In this document: in pieces, positions 27,776 to 36,587 of the stretch | Position numbering within the stretch: the first letter of the stretch is position 1 | Layout of the letters: every line of letters starts with the position of its first letter | Assembly: GCA_902779765.1 (NCBI GenBank) | Contig: CACZCQ010000009.1 | Location: forward strand, 17,967 to 81,966 | Direction of reading: 5' to 3' | DNA from: an uncultured Bacteroidia bacterium | GTDB taxonomy: Bacteria; Bacteroidota; Bacteroidia; Bacteroidales; UBA932 | Length of the DNA: 64,000 nt | Made by a program: the position numbers and the translations under genes | Notes under the pieces: generated by a model | Told to the model about the DNA's origin: nothing | The model's database searches: none | The model's input: only the letters and a program-made list of their open reading frames with translations

Positions 27776-29872
27776 ATGGGAAAGGCAATCAACTATATCC
27801 GGGCGTTAGCGGTTGTGGCCGTCGCAGCCTGCAGTTGCGGAAGTAACGGCGGGTGGGACGGTGTCGGCGTCATCGCCGGAGCGGAGGCCACAACGGACGG
27901 TTGCGTGTACCTCGCGCATAACACCGACCTTGACGGTAAGCAGATGCTCAATATCTACAATGTTCCGGCGGGGGAGGACCGGTGTGCCAGCCTGTGGTTC
28001 GAATTCCCCGGCGAGGCGGCTTCCGACAGTTACATGAATGAATACGGCGTCTGCCTCGCTACCGTAGGTCCGCACTTCCGGGGGAACCGTGCCGCCAAGG
28101 AAAAGGTCTACTCCGTCCGGACAGCCGTGGCACGGAAGGCCCATTCTGCTGCGGAAGCCGTGGAGATAATAAGCAGGATGACTGATTCCCTGGGTGTAAA
28201 GGATACGGGACGGACTTACCTTGTGGCGGACCAGCATGAAGGCTGGATCTGCGAAGTGAAGAAAGGAGGGCGGATCGACGCCAGGCGTGTGCCTGACGAC
28301 GGGATAGTCTATGTCCCGGACAAATATACCCCGGAATGGGAAGGGAAGATCCATCGCAGGGACCTGTCCCAGATGTTCTCGATACCTCCTTTCAGGAGTG
28401 ACAAAACCGTCCTCACCCAGGTCTTCGCCCTGGACCGCAGGTTTTATCCCAGGAAGGGCTCCATCGTATGGGTCGGACATCCAGGGCAGTTCGCCGCCAA
28501 CCAGACCCCCTGGACGGTGGGCACCGAAGCCTCCGGGATATATCACCGTTTCGGTTCTGCGGACGAAGCCTTAGGTAAGCATTTTACTGACGTCGGGAGG
28601 TGGCGGGAACGCTACCCCGACCATTTCTGGTGGCACTACACCGACCCTTCGGCCGATATTGACGTAGTCCCTCACGATTTCGTCGTGTATGTTCCGAAAC
28701 AGCCCCAGGATGAATCCAAGAGGGATTTCTCGGCGATAGGGGATACTTTAAACGACCATTTCCATGTCCTTGAAGATCCTGCCAGAGGCCTGTTGTACGC
28801 TTTCTGGACCCAGGGATCGCATGAGGCCTGCGAAGACGAACATATCGCCTTCTCCAAGAGTCCGGACGGCGGCAGGACCTGGACCGATCCGGTCCTGCTG
28901 GCCGGCTCCCACGACCGGGTCAATCCGGTTCCAGTGGCCGGATGGCAACAGCCCATGCTCTCAAAAAGCGGCCGGCTCTATTGTCTCTGGAACCAGGAAA
29001 CGACTGTGAAACAGCATCTTTGCGGACTTATGTACGGGAGGTATTCGGACGATGCAGGAGAGACATGGAGCGAACCTGAAATGGTCCCGTTCCCCGGGAG
29101 GATGGATTCCGATCCGGAAGACCCGTCCATACCCCCGTCTTGGTGCAACTGGCAGCGTCCGCTCCGCCTCGGCGAAGACGGAAAATACCTTGTGGGCTGC
29201 TCCCGGCACGGCAAGGCGCCCTACGACGAGAGCGCCGGCTGCAAGGTGGAATTCTGGCAATATGAGAACATAGACGAGGACCCCGAGGTCCGTGACATAA
29301 GGATTTCCTTCTTCTCCACCGGCCGGCAGTCGTTCGATGCTACCAAGGTGGATACGGATATCGAATATGTTCCCAGGGAAGGGCCCGCAATCGAGGAGGC
29401 TTCCATAGTCGGTCTTCCCGACGGTCGGCTGTTCGCCCTGATGAGATCCTCCCTCGGTCATCCGGTCTGGTCGCAGAGCAGCGACAACGGGCGCACCTGG
29501 TCGACGCCGAAATTACTCCTGGACAGGGATGGAGGTACGGCTTTCAAGCACCCGAGGTCTCCGTGCCCCATTTATGACCTGAACGGTCCCGAAGCCCGCA
29601 GCGGTAAGTATTTCGCCTTGATACACAACACTTTTGACTTCGACGGAATAACCGCCTACCAGATCCGCGGTCCGCTGTACAAGATAGAAGGCACGTTCGT
29701 GCCGGATGCCGAGCAGCCGATATGGTTCTCTACCCCTGAACTCTTCTCGCCCAGGGATATGGGAAATTCGTTCTACACGAGTTATACCTTTGCCGACGGG
29801 AAGGGAATCCTGTGGTTCAACGACTACAAATTCTATCTTTTCGGCCGGGTTATGACTCAGGACCGTCCATAG
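27776..29872 (+). CDS. C69-peptidase-like/BNR sialidase-like fusion lipoprotein
   Basis: 698 residues with a lipoprotein-like signal (VAAC, Cys19). Residues about 28-300 follow secreted dipeptidase family C69: GAEATTDGCVYLAHNTD, MNEYGVCLAT, then TYLVADQHEGWICEVKKGG. The N-terminal nucleophile cysteine expected six residues before GAEATTDG is a glycine, so this half is probably not a peptidase. Residues about 325-690 are a six-blade BNR domain with three Asp boxes (SPDGGRTW, SDDAGETW, SSDNGRTW), as in exo-sialidases (BNR_2). No FRIP motif was seen, so sialidase activity is unproven. It may bind or cleave host or dietary glycans. It ends tail-to-tail with the oxidoreductase gene, overlapping 23 bp. 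Confidence 0.78.
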   Translation: MGKAINYIRALAVVAVAACSCGSNGGWDGVGVIAGAEATTDGCVYLAHNTDLDGKQMLNIYNVPAGEDRCASLWFEFPGEAASDSYMNEYGVCLATVGPHFRGNRAAKEKVYSVRTAVARKAHSAAEAVEIISRMTDSLGVKDTGRTYLVADQHEGWICEVKKGGRIDARRVPDDGIVYVPDKYTPEWEGKIHRRDLSQMFSIPPFRSDKTVLTQVFALDRRFYPRKGSIVWVGHPGQFAANQTPWTVGTEASGIYHRFGSADEALGKHFTDVGRWRERYPDHFWWHYTDPSADIDVVPHDFVVYVPKQPQDESKRDFSAIGDTLNDHFHVLEDPARGLLYAFWTQGSHEACEDEHIAFSKSPDGGRTWTDPVLLAGSHDRVNPVPVAGWQQPMLSKSGRLYCLWNQETTVKQHLCGLMYGRYSDDAGETWSEPEMVPFPGRMDSDPEDPSIPPSWCNWQRPLRLGEDGKYLVGCSRHGKAPYDESAGCKVEFWQYENIDEDPEVRDIRISFFSTGRQSFDATKVDTDIEYVPREGPAIEEASIVGLPDGRLFALMRSSLGHPVWSQSSDNGRTWSTPKLLLDRDGGTAFKHPRSPCPIYDLNGPEARSGKYFALIHNTFDFDGITAYQIRGPLYKIEGTFVPDAEQPIWFSTPELFSPRDMGNSFYTSYTFADGKGILWFNDYKFYLFGRVMTQDRP

Positions 29873-30842
29873 GATAACGGACACCCCATTCCTTCCTCAG
29901 GGAGTCCATCAGTTCCATGATGAAAAGGATTTCCGAATGTGGCATCTGGGGCGGCTCGATCAAGCCTTTCCCAATCGAATCCCGGCAGGCCAGGAATTCA
30001 TATTCATAACCCGAGATACATTCCGGTACGGTCAGTTCTTCCCGTAGGATACCCCCAAGGGCATATACCTGGATCACGTGGGGGTTGTTGACATTGTCTA
30101 CGACTATGTAACCTTCCGAACCGGCGATAACCCCCGTGTTGTAGCCGGCACAACATGCTGAACTCTGGATGTTGGCCATTATCCCTCCGGACAGCGTCAT
30201 GCTGACCGATTCGGTCAGGTCGACCCCGCTCTCGGACAGGATGCACTGGGAGTCGATCTTTTCGATCGGGTTTGGACAGAACATCCTCACGAAGTTGATT
30301 GCATATACCCCGAGGTCGAGGAGGGCGCCTCCGCACAGCTCCGGACGGATGATCCTGGGCTTGTGTTCTATGCTGTAGGCGAGGGTGGCTGAGATCATCC
30401 GCATCCTGCCGATCCTTCCGTCGTCGATGAGCTTGCGGATGATTCCCAGGGCTGGCTGGTAGCGGGTCCATACGGCCTCTCCCACGAAGACTCCTTTCTT
30501 CCTGGACAGGTCAAGGACCGCCCTGGTCTGGGCAGAGTTGGCCATGAAAGCCTTTTCCACCAGGCAGGCCTTTCCTTTCCCGATGGCCTCCATGGTCACT
30601 TCGAAGTGATGGGAATGGGGGGTGGCTACATAGACCAGGTCGATGTCGGGATCATCCAGCAATTCGCTGTAAGAGCCATATGCCCTGGGAACGTTGAATT
30701 CCCTTGCGAAGTTTTCCGCTTTCCCGAAGGACCTCGAACCGACGGCCAGGATGTCCACGCCATCGGTCTCGGCTATGGTCCTGGCTATCTTCCCTCCGAT
30801 ATGCCCGGCTCCTATGATTCCGACTTTCATTGATGTATTCAT
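29850..30842 (-). CDS. Gfo/Idh/MocA family oxidoreductase
   Basis: 330 residues. The N-terminal Rossmann domain has VGIIGAGHIGGKIARTI (nucleotide binding) and the family motif is VEKAFMANSAQ, where EKP is the common form; proline is replaced by alanine. GGALLDLGVYAINFVRMF marks the C-terminal substrate domain. The overall pattern resembles the dihydrodiol dehydrogenase/D-xylose 1-dehydrogenase group, which oxidises sugars or related alcohols with NAD(P). Substrate unknown. Start could be 30842 or the ATG at 30830 (MKVGIIGAG). It sits 4 bp downstream of the DUF389 gene. Confidence 0.88.
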   Translation of the reverse strand: MNTSMKVGIIGAGHIGGKIARTIAETDGVDILAVGSRSFGKAENFAREFNVPRAYGSYSELLDDPDIDLVYVATPHSHHFEVTMEAIGKGKACLVEKAFMANSAQTRAVLDLSRKKGVFVGEAVWTRYQPALGIIRKLIDDGRIGRMRMISATLAYSIEHKPRIIRPELCGGALLDLGVYAINFVRMFCPNPIEKIDSQCILSESGVDLTESVSMTLSGGIMANIQSSACCAGYNTGVIAGSEGYIVVDNVNNPHVIQVYALGGILREELTVPECISGYEYEFLACRDSIGKGLIEPPQMPHSEILFIMELMDSLRKEWGVRYPMDGPES

Positions 30843-30846
30843 ATTC

Positions 30847-32004
30847 CTATTCTTTGTTTTCAGGTTCCCGGGTTCCCTCGGCCAGGGATTTTACTACTTC
30901 CGATAGAGAATCGAGACGAGCTTGCAACTTCACTATACGCGCATCCTTGCTGGACAGTTCCTGTTCCGTCTTGTCGTAGATGCCTTTTATGAGGGATCTC
31001 ATCTCGTTTTCGGTCATTCCAAAAGCCTTTTCCTTGATTATCAGCTGTTTCTGCTTAATCCCATGCTCTGCGGCCGACTTGGTCAGGATGTCCCGTTTCT
31101 CCTGGGACATCCGCTCTCCGGTAACGGATATCTCCACCTTCTGGCCGTGGTCCCTGAATGTCCGGTAGTCATAGATATATGTGCGCCCAACCAGTTTGTT
31201 CTCACTTACGAAAGCCTGGACATCCCTTTCGAAATTGCTCGCCTTTATCAAGTTGAAGGCGGTGAAGATACTCGGAAGGGTCACGATGAGCACGATGCAG
31301 GTCATCAGGTTTCTCCTTCGTGTCGCACGATCCTGGTCAATTCCTTTAACCGTATTGAAATTCAGGTATTTCACCATCACATAAGTGGCCAGGATAATGA
31401 ATACGGTATTGATGATGAACAGATACAGGGCTCCGAAGAAGAAATGCGGGTTGAGATGGGCAAGGCCGTAACCGGCGGTGCAGAGAGGAGGCATGAGGGC
31501 GGTGGCGATCGCAACTCCTGACAGTACGGTCCCGCGCTCCTTCCTGCTGTTTTCCAGGATTCCGGCCAGTCCGCCGAACAGGGCGATGAGAACATCATAT
31601 ATGGTAGGGCTCGTCCTGGCCACCAGTTCGGTAGGGTTCACCAACCTGAGGGGTGAAAGGAGGAAGAAAAGGGTGGATGCCGCGACGGAGATCAGCACCA
31701 TCACCAAAAAGCTCTTCAGGGCGTTTTTCAGCAATTCGAAATCATTGGTCCCTATCGCCAGTCCGATGCCGATGATCGGTCCCATCAAAGGGGAGATGAG
31801 CATCGCGCCGATGATGACCGCCGTGGAATTCACGTTAAGTCCTACTGACGCAATGATGATCGAGAAGGCCAGGATCCATGCGTTCGGACCCCTGAACCAG
31901 ATAGCATCCTTTATCCGCTTTGCGGCATTCTCTGTATCGATATCATCATCGATATTGACATAATGCTGGATGACCCTGCGATAATATTCTTTATTCCATT
32001 TCAT
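30847..32004 (-). CDS. DUF389 (TIGR00341-type) membrane protein
   Basis: 385 residues. After a soluble N-terminus (about 1-35), about six membrane helices (about 40-235) contain the DUF389 hallmark stretches NSTAVIIGAMLISPLMGPI and GVAIATALMPPLCTAGYGLA. A soluble C-terminal region follows, with a predicted coiled coil at the end (KDARIVKLQARLDSLSEVV). DUF389 proteins are uncharacterised membrane proteins, possibly transporters. Flanked by the oxidoreductase (4-bp gap) and an AlkZ-related gene (13-bp gap), so co-transcription is likely without an obvious common role. Confidence 0.88.
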   Translation of the reverse strand: MKWNKEYYRRVIQHYVNIDDDIDTENAAKRIKDAIWFRGPNAWILAFSIIIASVGLNVNSTAVIIGAMLISPLMGPIIGIGLAIGTNDFELLKNALKSFLVMVLISVAASTLFFLLSPLRLVNPTELVARTSPTIYDVLIALFGGLAGILENSRKERGTVLSGVAIATALMPPLCTAGYGLAHLNPHFFFGALYLFIINTVFIILATYVMVKYLNFNTVKGIDQDRATRRRNLMTCIVLIVTLPSIFTAFNLIKASNFERDVQAFVSENKLVGRTYIYDYRTFRDHGQKVEISVTGERMSQEKRDILTKSAAEHGIKQKQLIIKEKAFGMTENEMRSLIKGIYDKTEQELSSKDARIVKLQARLDSLSEVVKSLAEGTREPENKE

Positions 32005-32017
32005 GGTAGTCTGTGTG

Positions 32018-32725
32018 TCAGGCGATTATTTTGCGTATGTCGTTTTCCGTTGCTTCAGGGAACGATCCACGGATATGTTCCACGAGTTTTAAGAAGGATT
32101 CTTCAGGAGTACAGTGGCATTTCAGAGTGGTCCCCCCTATGCGCCAGGGCCCGAATTCTTCCTCGGGGCGTTCGAACAGGGATTCCGGAGTGCAGTATGA
32201 GGCGGTCTGCCAGCCCTTGTATTCCAGGTTGGGTCCCCTGTAAACCCGCTGGATATCTCCGATCACTATCCTTGTGCCCTGCATCAGCCCGGCAAGGACG
32301 GAGTCAGCCTTGCTCTTCTTGACTCCGAGCAGTTCCCTGACCTGCCTGGCCGTACAGGAACCGTCCTTCCCTATTAAGTGCAGGACCTTCTTGCCTTCTT
32401 TGGACGGCTTATGCTTTTCTTGCGACAGCCGCCAGTTCCTGAGGTGGGCGTACCACTCCGGTGTGGCGAAAGACGCTTTCCCTCCGCAGAGGAACTTCCC
32501 GTAGACGATCTCTCCGCTTTGCACCACGTCCACTTTCCAGTCCCATGGGCCGAGCTGCTCGTCAGTCAGCCAGAACCCTGGCGGCGTCAGTTCCTCGATT
32601 GAATATCCCCTCACGGGATTCTCGAAGAACGGAATGATCCCGATGGCCTTGATCGCCTCGAGCATCGATATGCTGTCGGTAACCTTGACCCCGTAGGGAT
32701 TGCCGCTATGACGGAAAATGGACAT
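32018..32725 (-). CDS. AlkZ-related winged-helix protein
   Basis: 235 residues, cytosolic. The fold appears rich in winged-helix elements: LHLIGKDGSCTARQVRELLG (about 115-134) reads like a DNA-binding helix-turn-helix, and FFENPVRGYSIEELTPPGFW near the N-terminus recalls proteins annotated as AlkZ-related. AlkZ is a DNA glycosylase acting on crosslinks, but this protein is shorter than canonical AlkZ (about 370 residues) and I cannot identify the catalytic QxQ motif. The assignment is tentative. It lies between DUF389 and DUF4153 genes on the same strand. Confidence 0.45.
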   Translation of the reverse strand: MSIFRHSGNPYGVKVTDSISMLEAIKAIGIIPFFENPVRGYSIEELTPPGFWLTDEQLGPWDWKVDVVQSGEIVYGKFLCGGKASFATPEWYAHLRNWRLSQEKHKPSKEGKKVLHLIGKDGSCTARQVRELLGVKKSKADSVLAGLMQGTRIVIGDIQRVYRGPNLEYKGWQTASYCTPESLFERPEEEFGPWRIGGTTLKCHCTPEESFLKLVEHIRGSFPEATENDIRKIIA

Positions 32726-32746
32726 CTCGGTTCTTTGTAATCAGCG

Positions 32747-34195
32747 TCATGGTTTACGGAACAGCATCGCTCCGGACGCGATGAAGTTGATGCTTTCTGA
32801 GCCGCGCCTGTCTTCAATCATGCTGAACACGGCCATGTAGCTGTCATTCCTGTAGATGAGCTTGCCGGCAGGGTCATTACCTTCGTCTTCAAGCATCTCG
32901 AGTATATTGCACTCAAGGAGGGGTTCCGTCCTCGTTTCGTCCTTGTAGAATACTGCCTTGGCTGAATCCTCGTAATAATGATATTCGGAACGTGGAATGA
33001 ACAGGGTATATCCTCCCAGGTCCACGGGTCCCTCGATGTCGTTGACCGACGAGATCCGTGGCTCGATTATCCTGGCGGTGTTATCTTCAAGTCCTTCCGC
33101 CACCTCCACGGGCCTGTTCCGCTGGCTCCGCGTTTCAAAATCCTTCGCCCTTATTCCGGGAATGTAAGTGAACAGGATGGCAGCTGCAGCCAGGATGAGT
33201 GTCATCAGCTGGAAATTCCTTGAACGCTTCCAGGCCAGCATCGCGACGAATACGGTCACCAGGATGGTCAGAAGCAGAAGGTAGAACCTGGGTTCAGTAA
33301 AGCCGTACTCCCCGATGCGGCGAAGCACCCCCGTCCAGAGCAGGACCAGAGGGGGAATGAGGATTACAGGAAGGGCCTTGTAGAACCACTCGAAATGTCT
33401 CTTCCCTATCTGGAGGCGGAACAGGTGGCAGAGGAGAGCTATGGCCGTGAAAGTGAGTACCATATAGGCCACGCCACCGTTCGGAAGTTCCCAGTGGAAG
33501 AGTATCCTGGCAATGTAGGCATACAGTATCAGGGCATATATGACCAAGGCCGGAGACAGGATGAAATCTACTGCAATCTGCAGGAATTTGCTCTCCTTCG
33601 TGTCCACATCAGGGCGGCTGACGGACCAGCAGCAGAGCAGCGGGATCACGACCAGGGCGATGAAGGCGTTGGGCCAGGTGAACCATTCATCCCTCAGTTC
33701 CAGGTCGAACAGGAAATTGACGGAGGCGATGATTGCCGACACGATACCCATGAGCAAGGCTCCTATGACAAGTCCCAAAGCCACTTTCAGGGCCATGTTC
33801 AGTATATTCCTTCCGTATGCTCCGTTGTCGAGCGGGCGCTCTCCGATGACCAGGAGTATCAGGGCCAGGATATATGCTATGCCAACGTTCCATCCCGGGT
33901 CCTTCGTCCCCCATAGCAGCAGGGGTATCCATAGGAACCACGAGAGGAAATAGAGGACCTTCATCGCCTTGTTTTCCCTGCTGAACTTGTGCAGGGTGAA
34001 AAGCAGCACGTAGTTGGGGAAGAACCAGACGAACATGCCCGGCATCCCGGATCCTCCGGACAGCGTCTCAACCTTTTTCCAGAACACGAACAACAGGAAA
34101 TACACAAGCCCCAGAAGCGTTTCCAGGGGATATTCCCTGACGCTTCCTGCCAGGCCTCGGCCAAAGTTCTTTATGCTCTCCGAAAGTCTTGACAT
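32747..34195 (-). CDS. DUF4153 multi-spanning membrane protein
   Basis: 482 residues. About ten hydrophobic segments cover residues 25-345, including LLGLVYFLLFVFW, VGIAYILALILLVIGERPL and ALGLVIGALLMGIVSAIIA. A soluble C-terminal domain (about 355-482) ends with a beta-rich segment. The pattern fits the DUF4153 family, whose function is unknown. It is 4 bp downstream of a lipoprotein gene, so the two are probably made together. Confidence 0.75.
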   Translation of the reverse strand: MSRLSESIKNFGRGLAGSVREYPLETLLGLVYFLLFVFWKKVETLSGGSGMPGMFVWFFPNYVLLFTLHKFSRENKAMKVLYFLSWFLWIPLLLWGTKDPGWNVGIAYILALILLVIGERPLDNGAYGRNILNMALKVALGLVIGALLMGIVSAIIASVNFLFDLELRDEWFTWPNAFIALVVIPLLCCWSVSRPDVDTKESKFLQIAVDFILSPALVIYALILYAYIARILFHWELPNGGVAYMVLTFTAIALLCHLFRLQIGKRHFEWFYKALPVILIPPLVLLWTGVLRRIGEYGFTEPRFYLLLLTILVTVFVAMLAWKRSRNFQLMTLILAAAAILFTYIPGIRAKDFETRSQRNRPVEVAEGLEDNTARIIEPRISSVNDIEGPVDLGGYTLFIPRSEYHYYEDSAKAVFYKDETRTEPLLECNILEMLEDEGNDPAGKLIYRNDSYMAVFSMIEDRRGSESINFIASGAMLFRKP

Positions 34196-34199
34196 CCTT

Positions 34200-35009
34200 C
34201 TATTCGGTGGAGAAGTTTGCCTTTATGAAAACAGTTTCTCCTTGTTCGGCATCGTTGCCGTCGGTCCAGACAAGTTCGCCTTCTTCATTGAGACGGAACG
34301 TTCCCTTTCCTTCGGTGTAAATGGTTTCTTCTTTATATTCCTTGTCTCCCTGACGCTCGTACCGGCGGATCTTGTAGGAGCCGTCATCATAGGCCAGCCC
34401 TCCTTCCCCGTCCTGGACAGCTGTCATTTCCCAGATTTCGTATTGTGCCAGTCCTTCTTCACGCCAGCCGATGCATACCTTGTAACCTTCCCCTTCGCGG
34501 GTGAAGGCTGCCACGATCCTTTCAGCTGTCTTCTCGGCCCATTCTCCTGAATAATCCCTGTGGGACTTGATGAAGTCCAGGCACTGCTGCTTGGTGTCAT
34601 CGAAATCGTCCAGCAGGTAACGGCCGCCGTCCTTGACTAGTTTAACTGTGTGGAGGGTATTGTCCTGTAGGGTTATCTTCGCTATGAGGCTGTCACCTTT
34701 CTGCTTGACCGACTTGACCTTGAATTCGGGTTCTCCGTCCTGCCCGGAGACGAAATAGTAGAGGAACTCTTCGTCACCGATCATGCCGTCGTTTTCCGGT
34801 ATTGAGTTCAGGGCACCGGAATAGGCCTTGAAATAGCTTTGTGTCAGGTTCTCCCCTGCATCTTCCTTCAGTCCGTGGTCCGGGATGTATTTGCACATGT
34901 CCAGTACGACGGCTTTCAGTTCCTTGTCTGTACGGCTTCCGCAGGAACTCGCGGAGAATGATATGACGGCCATAACCGCCGCGGCCAGGATGATTCTTGT
35001 GATTCGCAT
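34200..35009 (-). CDS. Uncharacterised lipoprotein
   Basis: 269 residues with a lipoprotein signal (SASSC, Cys23). The mature part is hydrophilic and beta-rich, rich in Asp, Glu and Lys, with LKDDG/VKDGGRYLLDDFDDTKQ-like segments resembling DUF3828-type nutrient or binding domains of Bacteroidota, but I do not recognise a family with confidence. It is the first gene of a unit continuing into the DUF4153 gene (4-bp gap). A near promoter match (TATTTTCG, minus strand, about 35038-35045) lies upstream. Confidence 0.7.
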   Translation of the reverse strand: MRITRIILAAAVMAVISFSASSCGSRTDKELKAVVLDMCKYIPDHGLKEDAGENLTQSYFKAYSGALNSIPENDGMIGDEEFLYYFVSGQDGEPEFKVKSVKQKGDSLIAKITLQDNTLHTVKLVKDGGRYLLDDFDDTKQQCLDFIKSHRDYSGEWAEKTAERIVAAFTREGEGYKVCIGWREEGLAQYEIWEMTAVQDGEGGLAYDDGSYKIRRYERQGDKEYKEETIYTEGKGTFRLNEEGELVWTDGNDAEQGETVFIKANFSTE

Positions 35010-35083
35010 TTCTCTTCAGATATTGCTTCACTAGCGAAAATAATCAATTATTCGCGAACTACCATTATTTCTGTGATCAGAGA

Positions 35084-35184
35084 TGTGCAAGGTGTAATTT
35101 CAGTGCCTGGACCTTGCACACAATTATGCTTTAGGGTTATGTGTTGTGTTCAAGGTCTCCTGCATTTTGTTACATCTTGTACAT
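35084..35184. repeat. Left REP-like doublet (A-left 35084-35120, B-left 35146-35184)
   Basis: A-left has perfect 10-bp arms (TGTGCAAGGT / ACCTTGCACA) around a 17-nt middle. After 26 bp, B-left spans 39 bp with arms related to CAAGGT / ACaTCTTGTAC and is an inverted, diverged version of A. A-left matches A-right at 34 of 35 positions; B-left matches B-right at 31 of 39. Confidence 0.85.
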
Positions 35185-35247
35185 TATTCTTGCTTCAGAA
35201 AAGGATAATGCTTACATTGATCCCGTAAACCAAATAGTAAACTAATT

Positions 35248-35664
35248 ATGAAAAAGCTTCTTGAAGTATTTATTGATGAAGAAGGCAATCTGGACCTTCG
35301 ATGTGAAAATGAGTCAATTATAGACCATAATTTTTCTTTTAAGAACCCTAAAAAATCCCAGTCTTTCTTTCGGAGGATCCTTGCCGGCATGATTGACAAG
35401 ATGTGGGAAAAGAGGGCGACCGGTATCAGCAAGGTAATAAGGCTTTTGAGCATGGCGGAAATCTGCGCTTGTGCAGAGCCTTATGCCCAGGCCGAGGAAT
35501 TCTGGTCTACGATGATGTTCAACTGTATTCCTTCCACCGAGAAATATGCTGATTCCCTGAAAATGAAATATGGGTATAATCCTTCTGCCAAACAGCGTCC
35601 TGTCACATTTGGCGACTGTGGTCTTTTCGAATCGGGTATGTTCACAAGGAAAGGAATGAACTGA
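35248..35664 (+). CDS. Uncharacterised partner gene of the RAYT transposase
   Basis: 138 residues, no signal peptide, family not recognised. It begins MKKLLEVFIDEEGNLDL and contains a helical, basic middle (RRILAGMIDKMWEKRATGISK) followed by several cysteines (AEICACAEPYA). The stop codon overlaps the transposase start as TGATG, so the two are translationally coupled. It lies 63 bp after the left REP doublet. Possible roles, by position only, are DNA binding or regulation of transposition; a fragment of an unrelated gene is also possible. Confidence 0.6.
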   Translation: MKKLLEVFIDEEGNLDLRCENESIIDHNFSFKNPKKSQSFFRRILAGMIDKMWEKRATGISKVIRLLSMAEICACAEPYAQAEEFWSTMMFNCIPSTEKYADSLKMKYGYNPSAKQRPVTFGDCGLFESGMFTRKGMN

Positions 35665-36587
35665 TGGGACTGATTCGACCTGTATCAAGAAGGCTTCCGG
35701 ATGGTACCTTCAGAGAAGTCCTTCCTTTCCATGTCAGTTTCGAAGGGTTGGAAAAAGCGATAATCTGCAGGGATGAAGGGGATTGCGACACATTGGTCAA
35801 ATGCATTTTCGTGTGTTCCAAAAGGAAGAACGTGATTGTAATTATTTACGCCGTGGTCTCCAATCATGCCCATGTTGCTGTCCTGGCAGGGAAGTTCACT
35901 GAAGCCAAGGCATTTGGAGAAGAAGTGAAACGGACGTATTCCCAACTATTCAGAAAGAAGTACGGCGAATCCAAAATCTTGCGTGGAACAGATGTCAACG
36001 TTCAATCCATAGACACGGATTGGTATCTTAGAAACGTATTGGCCTACATTCCCCGGAATGCATATGACAACGGTGCGGAGAGTTTGCTGGATTACAAATG
36101 GAGCGGGTTCCGTGCCTTTTTCAGAAGAATCCCGGATAATAGCCGGCTCAGACCCGTGTCAAAACTGACTCATAGGGAATGGCGGGAGATTATGCATACG
36201 GGAGATGATTTGAGTGATGTCCCGTGGAAACTCAATTCTGATGATGAACTGGAGCCGGGGAGCGCTTGTGACAATGATTATCTGGAAAAGGCTTTCGGGA
36301 ATGACGAGACGTTTTTCTACCGGTGCATAGGTTCGGTGAATGTGTCGGAAATGACCCAGAAGCTTGTAGTGTCTCCTCGGAAAATGAAGACGGATGAAGA
36401 GTTTTACAAGGAAATAGATGATGTTTCAATCAGATGGTTCATGACAGGAGTTGCCAACCTGCCGATGTCCAAAAAGGCCAGGTTGATACCATATGTTTAT
36501 CATACGATGAAAACGACGGTGCCCCAAATGGCCCGAGGTTTTGGCGTTTCCAGGGAGGATATCAGGCGTCTCTTGTGCAAGGTGTGA
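35664..36587 (+). CDS. REP-associated tyrosine transposase-like protein (RAYT, Y1/HUH)
   Basis: 307 residues. The HUH metal-binding motif is AVVSNHAHVAV, and the segment YLRNVLAYIPRNAYDNG supplies the candidate catalytic tyrosine followed by a YxxxNP-like stretch and DYKWSGFRAF, as in RAYT proteins (IS200-related). A C-terminal extension (about 225-307) ends in a helix-turn-helix (VPQMARGFGVSREDIRRLL) that may recognise the palindromes. The last codons and the stop (LLCKV) lie inside the right-hand REP A copy. Product of a coupled operon with the 138-residue protein. Confidence 0.82.
   Translation: MGLIRPVSRRLPDGTFREVLPFHVSFEGLEKAIICRDEGDCDTLVKCIFVCSKRKNVIVIIYAVVSNHAHVAVLAGKFTEAKAFGEEVKRTYSQLFRKKYGESKILRGTDVNVQSIDTDWYLRNVLAYIPRNAYDNGAESLLDYKWSGFRAFFRRIPDNSRLRPVSKLTHREWREIMHTGDDLSDVPWKLNSDDELEPGSACDNDYLEKAFGNDETFFYRCIGSVNVSEMTQKLVVSPRKMKTDEEFYKEIDDVSIRWFMTGVANLPMSKKARLIPYVYHTMKTTVPQMARGFGVSREDIRRLLCKV

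Noticed and set aside
35084-35184. CRISPR-like reading of the repeated palindromes
   Set aside because: Only two copies per type in an A/B inverted layout, no series of equal spacers and no cas genes.
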